DNA of 26,394 bases, taken from contig DAIRDJ010000049.1 of NCBI GenBank assembly GCA_036796215.1, forward strand, positions 1-26,394, read 5' to 3'. The stretch is from SLRI01 sp036796215 (GTDB lineage: Bacteria > Pseudomonadota > Alphaproteobacteria > Geminicoccales > Geminicoccaceae). Under the pieces are notes generated by a model. It ran no database searches. It had not been told where the DNA came from and was given only the letters and a program-made list of their open reading frames with translations. Within the stretch, counting starts at the first letter, position 1, and each line of letters opens with the position of its first letter. Below, one piece after another: positions 22,139-26,394 of the stretch. The translations under genes and the position numbers were made by a program.

Positions 22139-24910
22139 CTACCCGGCGGCCGAGGCGGCCTCGAGCTGCTCGACCCGCGCCGCGGCATATTTGAACTCCG
22201 GGATCTTGCCGAAGGGGTCGAGTTCGGGGTTGGTCAGGACGTTGGCCGGGGCCTCGACGTAGCAGAAGGGGATGAAGAGCATGCCCCGGGCGATCGCCGG
22301 GTCGCGCCGGGCCAAAAGCTCGATGGCACCACGCCGGGTGACGACCCGGACCACCGCACCCGGTGCGATGCCGTGCTCGGCCATGTCCCTGCCATTCATG
22401 CCGACGAAGGGCTCGGGCTCAAGCGTGTCGAGCGTGCGCGCGCGGCGGGTCATCGCACCGGTGTGCCAGTGCTCGAGGGTGCGGCCGGTGGTCAGCACCA
22501 TGGGGAAATTGGCATCCGGCGCTTCGGCGGGAGCGATGCCGGTGGCGGGCACGAGGCGGGCGCGACCGGAGGCGGTCGGGTAGTGGTCGGAGAAGACGAC
22601 GCCCAGGCCCGGCGCGTCGTCGGACGGGCAGGGATAGGCCACGGTCCCCTCGCGCTCGAGGCGCTCCCAGCTGATGTGATCGAGCGACGGCATCGCCGCT
22701 TTCATCTCGGCGAAGACCTCGGCGGGGCCCGCATAGGTCCAGTCGAGGCCGAGGCCCTTGGCGATCTCCTGGATGATCCACCAGTCCTCCCGCGCGTCGC
22801 CCGGCAGCGGCAGGGCCTTGCGGCCCAGCTGCACCTGGCGGTTGGTGTTGGTGACGGTGCCGGATTTCTCGGGCCAGGCGGAGGCCGGCAGGATGACGTC
22901 GGCGAAGCGGGCGGTCTCGGTGAGGAAGATGTCCTGGACGACCAGGTGCTCGAGCCTGGCGAGGCCTTCGCGGGCGTGGGCGGTGTCGGGGTCGGACATC
23001 GCCGGGTTCTCGCCCATGATGTACATCGCCTTGATGCTGCCGGTGTTCATCGCGTCGATGATCTCGACGACGGTGAGGCCGGGCTCGGGATCGAGGGTGA
23101 CCCCACCCCAGAGCGCTTCGAGGTGTGCTCGATACCCGGCATCGCCGACCTTGTGGTAGTCCGGGAAGACCATCGGGATGAGGCCGGCATCGGAGGCGCC
23201 CTGGACGTTGTTCTGGCCCCGAAGCGGGTGCAGCCCGGTGCCGGGCCTGCCGGTCTGGCCGCAGAGCATGGCGAGGCTGATCAGTGCGCGGCAATTGTCG
23301 GTGCCGTGGATGTGCTGGCTGATCCCCATGCCCCAAAAGATGATCGCGGCCTCGGCCCGGGCGTAGAGCCGGGCGACGCTGCGGATAGTCTCGGCATCGA
23401 CGCCGCAGACGGGCGCCATGGCCTCGGGCGGGTAGGCCGCGAGGTGGCTGCTGAGCTGCGCGAAGCCTTCGGTGTGGGCCTGGATGTATTGCCGGTCGAA
23501 GAGCGCCTCGGTGACGATGACGTTGAGCATGGCGTTCAAGAGCGCCACGTCACGGCCCGGGGTGAACTGCAGCATGTGGGTGGCGTGGCGCGCGAGGGTC
23601 TGGCCGCGCGGGTCGATGACGACGAGCTTGGCGCCGCGTTTGACCGCCTGCTTGAAATATGTCGCGGCAACCGGATGATTCTCGGTCGGGTTGGCGCCGA
23701 TGACGACGATGACGTCGCTGTTGGCCACCTCGTTGAAGGGGGCCGTAACGCCGCCCGAGCCGATCCCTTCCATCAAGGCCGCAACCGACGAGGCGTGGCA
23801 GAGCCGCGTGCAGTGGTCGACATTGTTGGTGCGAAAGCCGGTGCGGACCAGCTTCTGGAAGAGATAGGCCTCCTCGTTCGAGCCCTTGGCCGAGCCGAAC
23901 CCGGCAAGTGCCTTGCCGCCGTGGCGATCGCGCACGGCCCGAAGCCCGGCGGTGGCGCGCTCGAGCGCCTCCTCCCAGCTGGCCTTCCTGAAGTGGGTCC
24001 AGGCGTTGGCGGGATCGATGACGTCTTCGGCCTGCTTCGCCACACCCTGCTTGCGGACCAGGGGGACGGTCAGCCGCTCCTTGTGGTGGACGTAGTCGAA
24101 ACCGAAGCGGCCCTTGACGCAGAGCCGGTTCTGGTTAGCGGGACCGTTCGCACCGGTGACGTAGCGGATCCTGTCGTTCTTGATGTGAAAGGTGAGCTTG
24201 CAGCCGACACCGCAATAGGGGCAAACGCTTTCGACCTGGCGATCGACCTGGCGGTCGCCGATGCCCCGGTCGTCGATGATGGAGGCTGGCATCAGTGCCC
24301 CTGTGGGGCAGGCCTGGACGCACTCGCCGCAGGCCACACAGGTGGACTGGCCCATCGGGTCGTCCTGGTCGAAGACGATCTTCGCTTCGTGGCCGCGATA
24401 GGCCATGCCGATGACGTCGTTGACCTGGACCTCGCGGCAGGCGCGGACACAGAGCGTGCACTGGATGCAGGCATCGAGGTTGACGGCCATCGCGGGGTGG
24501 CTCGGGTCGGGCTGCCAGCGCTCGGTCGCGGGATAGCGGCTTTCGGTCATCCCCATCGTCTCGGCCCAGCGCCAGAGACGGCTGTCCCGGTCGGGGGAGC
24601 GGTCGCGCGGTGGCTGGTCGGCGAGAAGGAGCTCCATCACCAGGCGCCGGGCCTTGTCGGCACGCTCGGTCGACGCGTTCACCGTCATGCCGGGGGTGGG
24701 TCGGCGCAGGCACGATGCGGCGAGCACGCGTTCGCCCTCGATCTCGACCATGCAGGCGCGGCAATTGCCGTCGGCGCGGTAGCCGGGCCCCGGCAGCCAG
24801 CAGAGATGTGGGATCAGGATGCCCTCGCGTTGCGCGACCTGCCAGATCGTCTCGCCGGGGGCGGCCTCGACCTCGCGGTTGTCGAGGGTGAAGCTGATGG
24901 TCTCGGTCAT
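22139..24910 (-). CDS. fdsA: NAD-dependent formate dehydrogenase, alpha subunit
   Basis: This is the large molybdenum/tungsten-bisMGD subunit oxidising formate to CO2; electrons pass through iron-sulfur clusters to the FdsB-type flavin subunit and NAD. It has 923 residues. The N-terminal [2Fe-2S] site is Cys37, Cys50, Cys53 and Cys67. Two ferredoxin-type [4Fe-4S] sites are Cys148/151/154/158 and Cys191/194/197/201, and the cofactor-proximal [4Fe-4S] is Cys230/233/237/264. The metal-ligand residue is Cys371 in LCHASSVAAL (Cys, not selenocysteine). Between Cys67 and Cys148 there is no cysteine, so the His-Cys3 cluster of NuoG-like proteins is missing. The ATG at 24910 overlaps the PIN toxin stop (ATGA). 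No fdsC or fdsD follows; cheY is next. Confidence 0.95.
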   Translation of the reverse strand: MTETISFTLDNREVEAAPGETIWQVAQREGILIPHLCWLPGPGYRADGNCRACMVEIEGERVLAASCLRRPTPGMTVNASTERADKARRLVMELLLADQPPRDRSPDRDSRLWRWAETMGMTESRYPATERWQPDPSHPAMAVNLDACIQCTLCVRACREVQVNDVIGMAYRGHEAKIVFDQDDPMGQSTCVACGECVQACPTGALMPASIIDDRGIGDRQVDRQVESVCPYCGVGCKLTFHIKNDRIRYVTGANGPANQNRLCVKGRFGFDYVHHKERLTVPLVRKQGVAKQAEDVIDPANAWTHFRKASWEEALERATAGLRAVRDRHGGKALAGFGSAKGSNEEAYLFQKLVRTGFRTNNVDHCTRLCHASSVAALMEGIGSGGVTAPFNEVANSDVIVVIGANPTENHPVAATYFKQAVKRGAKLVVIDPRGQTLARHATHMLQFTPGRDVALLNAMLNVIVTEALFDRQYIQAHTEGFAQLSSHLAAYPPEAMAPVCGVDAETIRSVARLYARAEAAIIFWGMGISQHIHGTDNCRALISLAMLCGQTGRPGTGLHPLRGQNNVQGASDAGLIPMVFPDYHKVGDAGYRAHLEALWGGVTLDPEPGLTVVEIIDAMNTGSIKAMYIMGENPAMSDPDTAHAREGLARLEHLVVQDIFLTETARFADVILPASAWPEKSGTVTNTNRQVQLGRKALPLPGDAREDWWIIQEIAKGLGLDWTYAGPAEVFAEMKAAMPSLDHISWERLEREGTVAYPCPSDDAPGLGVVFSDHYPTASGRARLVPATGIAPAEAPDANFPMVLTTGRTLEHWHTGAMTRRARTLDTLEPEPFVGMNGRDMAEHGIAPGAVVRVVTRRGAIELLARRDPAIARGMLFIPFCYVEAPANVLTNPELDPFGKIPEFKYAAARVEQLEAASAAG

Positions 24911-25371
24911 GGGCTGCTACCAATTGTCGGGGGCAGGGCGAGGTCCAGGAGGCGAGCGTTGTCGGCGTTGAAGGGATTGACGAAGAGCACGCCTTCAAGG
25001 GGTCGGCCGTCCTGGAAGTCCTCTGACAGGATGAGCCTGCAGCCGGCGCGTTTCGCCGTGGCCCAAAGCATCGCGTCCCAGAACTGGAGGCCGTGGGACG
25101 CGTGGGCCCGCATCGCCTCGTCGAGGTCTTCGGGGATGGCGGCGACGATTTTCTGCAGAATGCTCCGGTACTCGCGGAGGATTTCCTGCGCTGTGGTCGA
25201 ATCGAAGCCGCGCTTGCGCCGCAGCACGTTGAAGCACTCGCCGAGACTTTGCAGTGTCTGCACGCAATCTGCGCTCACGGCCCGGCGCACGATCCGAACC
25301 GCAGCCTCGTGTCGATGATCACCGCGTTGGGCCGCATAGACCAGGATGTTGGCGTCCAGGGTCAGTCGCAA
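24907..25371 (-). CDS. PIN-domain toxin (VapC-like)
   Basis: This is a probable endoribonuclease toxin of 154 residues. The PIN acidic site is visible as Asp6 (LTLDANILVYA), Glu45 (SLGECFNVL), Asp99 (FWDAMLWA) and Asp118 (ILSEDF), the set expected for metal-dependent RNA cleavage. The start is TTG 25371, the only start codon that places the DxN motif at the N-terminus; the frame stays open upstream but is not PIN-like there. It overlaps the antitoxin end by ten bases. Its own stop overlaps the fdsA start, so toxin translation is directly followed by fdsA translation. The target RNA is unknown. Confidence 0.85.
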   Translation of the reverse strand: MRLTLDANILVYAAQRGDHRHEAAVRIVRRAVSADCVQTLQSLGECFNVLRRKRGFDSTTAQEILREYRSILQKIVAAIPEDLDEAMRAHASHGLQFWDAMLWATAKRAGCRLILSEDFQDGRPLEGVLFVNPFNADNARLLDLALPPTIGSSP

Positions 25372-25652
25372 TCGCCGGGCTTTCCGGATCGCTCGAACCG
25401 TTCGTCGTATAGCTCGTCCCTGGTCCAGCTGTCGAAGCGGGTGCCGACATAGCCGCGCTCGAGCCGCTTCAAGGCGGCTTCGCGCTCTGCGGCCCGGCGC
25501 GCGGCTTCGGCTGGGTCCTCCGCCACTTCCACGGGCACCAGCTTGGCCACGGGCTTGCCGCGGCGGGTGATGGTGACCTCCTCGCCGCGGGCGGCAGCGT
25601 CGAGGATTTTCGAGAAATGTTGGTTGGCTTCGCGGGCGGTCACGGTCGACAT
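25362..25652 (-). CDS. Phd/YefM-family antitoxin
   Basis: This is a DNA-binding antitoxin of 96 residues that would neutralise the adjacent PIN protein and repress the pair's promoter. The N-terminal Phd fold is clear: STVTAREANQHFSKILDAAARGEEV, then TITRRGKPVAKLVPV. The C-terminal 50 residues (charged, EDPAEAARRAAERE onward) are the likely toxin-binding tail. The ATG at 25652 has AGAGG six bases upstream. The end overlaps the toxin start. A palindrome and promoter-like sequence lie immediately upstream. Confidence 0.9.
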   Translation of the reverse strand: MSTVTAREANQHFSKILDAAARGEEVTITRRGKPVAKLVPVEVAEDPAEAARRAAEREAALKRLERGYVGTRFDSWTRDELYDERFERSGKPGDCD

Positions 25653-25664
25653 GAATGGCCTCTG

Positions 25665-25680
25665 GTAGTGATGTCACTAC
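25665..25680. promoter_or_regulatory. Palindromic operator candidate for the toxin-antitoxin pair
   Basis: GTAGTGATGTCACTAC is a perfect inverted repeat with 7-base arms and a 2-base centre. It starts directly after the -10-like box on the minus strand, so it covers the expected transcription start. Its position 12 bases upstream of the Phd-like antitoxin start fits autoregulation by the toxin-antitoxin complex. Confidence 0.65.
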
Positions 25681-25709
25681 ATCGTAGACGACGATGGTCG
25701 GGCACTCAA
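25681..25709 (-). promoter_or_regulatory. Sigma-70-like promoter overlapping the fdsB stop codon
   Basis: On the minus strand TTGAGT (25709-25704) and TACGAT (25686-25681) are separated by exactly 17 bases, each matching four of six consensus positions. The -35 box includes the fdsB stop codon TGA. This would give the antitoxin, toxin and fdsA a transcript independent of the upstream fds genes. Confidence 0.5.
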
Positions 25710-26394
25710 CCATCGAAGAGCTCGGGAAAGAAGCGGATCAGGCACTTGATCGGGTTGCCGGCGGCCTGGCCGAGGCCGCAGATCGAGGCGTCCGCCATGC
25801 CCTGGGCGAGTTCGAGGAGCAGCTTCTGGTCCCAGCGCCGCTCCTGCATCAGGGCCACGGCCTTTTCGGTGCCGACCCGGCAGGGCGTGCACTGGCCGCA
25901 GGATTCGTCCTGGAAGAAGCGCAGGAGGTTGAGTGCTGCGGCCTTGAGGTCGTCCTGGTCGGAGAGGACGACGACGGCGTGGCTGCCGACGAAGCAGCCC
26001 AGGTGCTCGAGCTTGCCGAAATCGAGCGGGATGCCGGCCATCGAGGCCGGCAGGATGCCGCCGGAGGCACCGCCCGGCAAATAGGCGCGGAAGGTTTGGC
26101 CCTCGGCCATGCCGCCGCAATAGTCGTCGATCAGCGCCTGGGCGGTGATGCCGGCAGGCGCCAGCTTGACGCCCGGCTCCTTGACGCGGCCGGAGACCGA
26201 GTAGGAGCGCAGCCCCTTCGACCCACCGCATCCCTGGGCCGCGAACCATTCGGGGCCGCGCTCGACGATGTCGCGGACCCAAAAGAGGGTCTCGACATTG
26301 TTGACGAGGGTGGGGCGGCCGAAGAGGCCCACCTCGGCGACATAGGGCGGGCGGTGGCGGGGCAGGCCGCGCTTGCCCTCGAGGCTCTCGATCA
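25706..26394 (-). CDS. fdsB: NAD-dependent formate dehydrogenase, beta subunit (5' partial)
   Basis: This is the NuoF-like subunit that carries FMN and an iron-sulfur cluster and passes electrons from FdsA to NAD. Only the C-terminal ~229 residues are inside the window; the frame is open at the edge. Visible features are IESLEGKRGLPRHRPPY, then GLFGRPTLVNNVET (flavin/NAD domain end), an SLBB-like ubiquitin-fold region (GVKLAPAGITAQALIDDYCGG), and the [4Fe-4S] motif ESCGQCTPCR with the later cysteine in SICGLG. In the usual fds order the alpha subunit follows directly. Here a toxin-antitoxin pair separates them. Confidence 0.93.
   Translation of the reverse strand, partial: IESLEGKRGLPRHRPPYVAEVGLFGRPTLVNNVETLFWVRDIVERGPEWFAAQGCGGSKGLRSYSVSGRVKEPGVKLAPAGITAQALIDDYCGGMAEGQTFRAYLPGGASGGILPASMAGIPLDFGKLEHLGCFVGSHAVVVLSDQDDLKAAALNLLRFFQDESCGQCTPCRVGTEKAVALMQERRWDQKLLLELAQGMADASICGLGQAAGNPIKCLIRFFPELFDG

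Noticed and set aside
22130..25318. A 1062-codon open frame on the plus strand, antisense to fdsA and the toxin.
   Set aside because: It mirrors the codon pattern of the real minus-strand genes in GC-rich DNA, shows no recognisable domain and is repetitive in Gly/Asp/Val; the opposite strand carries an unmistakable fdsA.

Overview
The window is uniformly GC-rich bacterial chromosome with tightly packed genes. The CheY type, the FdsBA-like formate dehydrogenase, the squalene-synthase-like (NDUFAF6-type) protein, the HtrA-like pseudoprotease and a possible Irr-type iron box all point to an alphaproteobacterium, perhaps of Rhodospirillales type. This placement is inference from gene content and style; no rRNA or tRNA is present to support it. 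No intergenic gap exceeds about 200 bases, and I see no insertion sequence, CRISPR array, RNA gene or replication origin.

Layout. 1-3703 (+): a dipeptide ABC transporter, dppB (5' end cut by the window), dppC, dppD and dppF, without its binding protein. 3903-5662 (+): a zinc alcohol dehydrogenase followed by a YcbL/glyoxalase-II-like hydrolase whose Shine-Dalgarno overlaps the upstream stop codon. 5675-5781: three consecutive perfect inverted repeats. 5786-7261 (-): a TraT-family lipoprotein and an iron-type superoxide dismutase. 7458-11040 (+): a squalene/phytoene-synthase-like protein without its Asp-rich motifs, then a NitT/TauT-type ABC transporter (binding protein, ATPase, permease). 11025-15488 (-): DUF29 protein, nucleoside deoxyribosyltransferase-like protein, di-haem peroxidase-like cytochrome, imelysin (EfeO-M75-like) protein and an HtrA-like protein that has lost all three catalytic residues. 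15684-16664 (+): an AstE/AspA-type zinc hydrolase. 16702-21991 (-): cheY, two MotB-like membrane proteins and a 1150-residue exported helical-repeat protein, the last three joined by overlapping stop/start codons. 22139-26394 (-): fdsA and a partial fdsB of an NAD-dependent formate dehydrogenase, with a Phd/PIN toxin-antitoxin pair inserted between them.

How the parts work together. Two regions stand out. First, the toxin-antitoxin pair sits inside the formate dehydrogenase operon: a promoter-like element overlaps the fdsB stop codon, a perfect palindrome follows the -10 box, and the toxin stop codon overlaps the fdsA start codon (ATGA). Expression of a metabolic enzyme subunit may therefore be tied to toxin-antitoxin autoregulation. 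Second, cheY, two MotB-like proteins and a giant periplasmic repeat protein form an apparent operon with no MotA. One MotB-like protein keeps the channel aspartate and the other has lysine in its place. This looks like a stator-associated or stator-derived periplasmic complex that I cannot match to a described system. Secondary points are the pseudoprotease, a TraT homologue with no conjugation genes nearby, and an imelysin/di-haem cytochrome pair behind an Irr-like site.

All functional names come from motif and family recognition by eye, and no database search was run.
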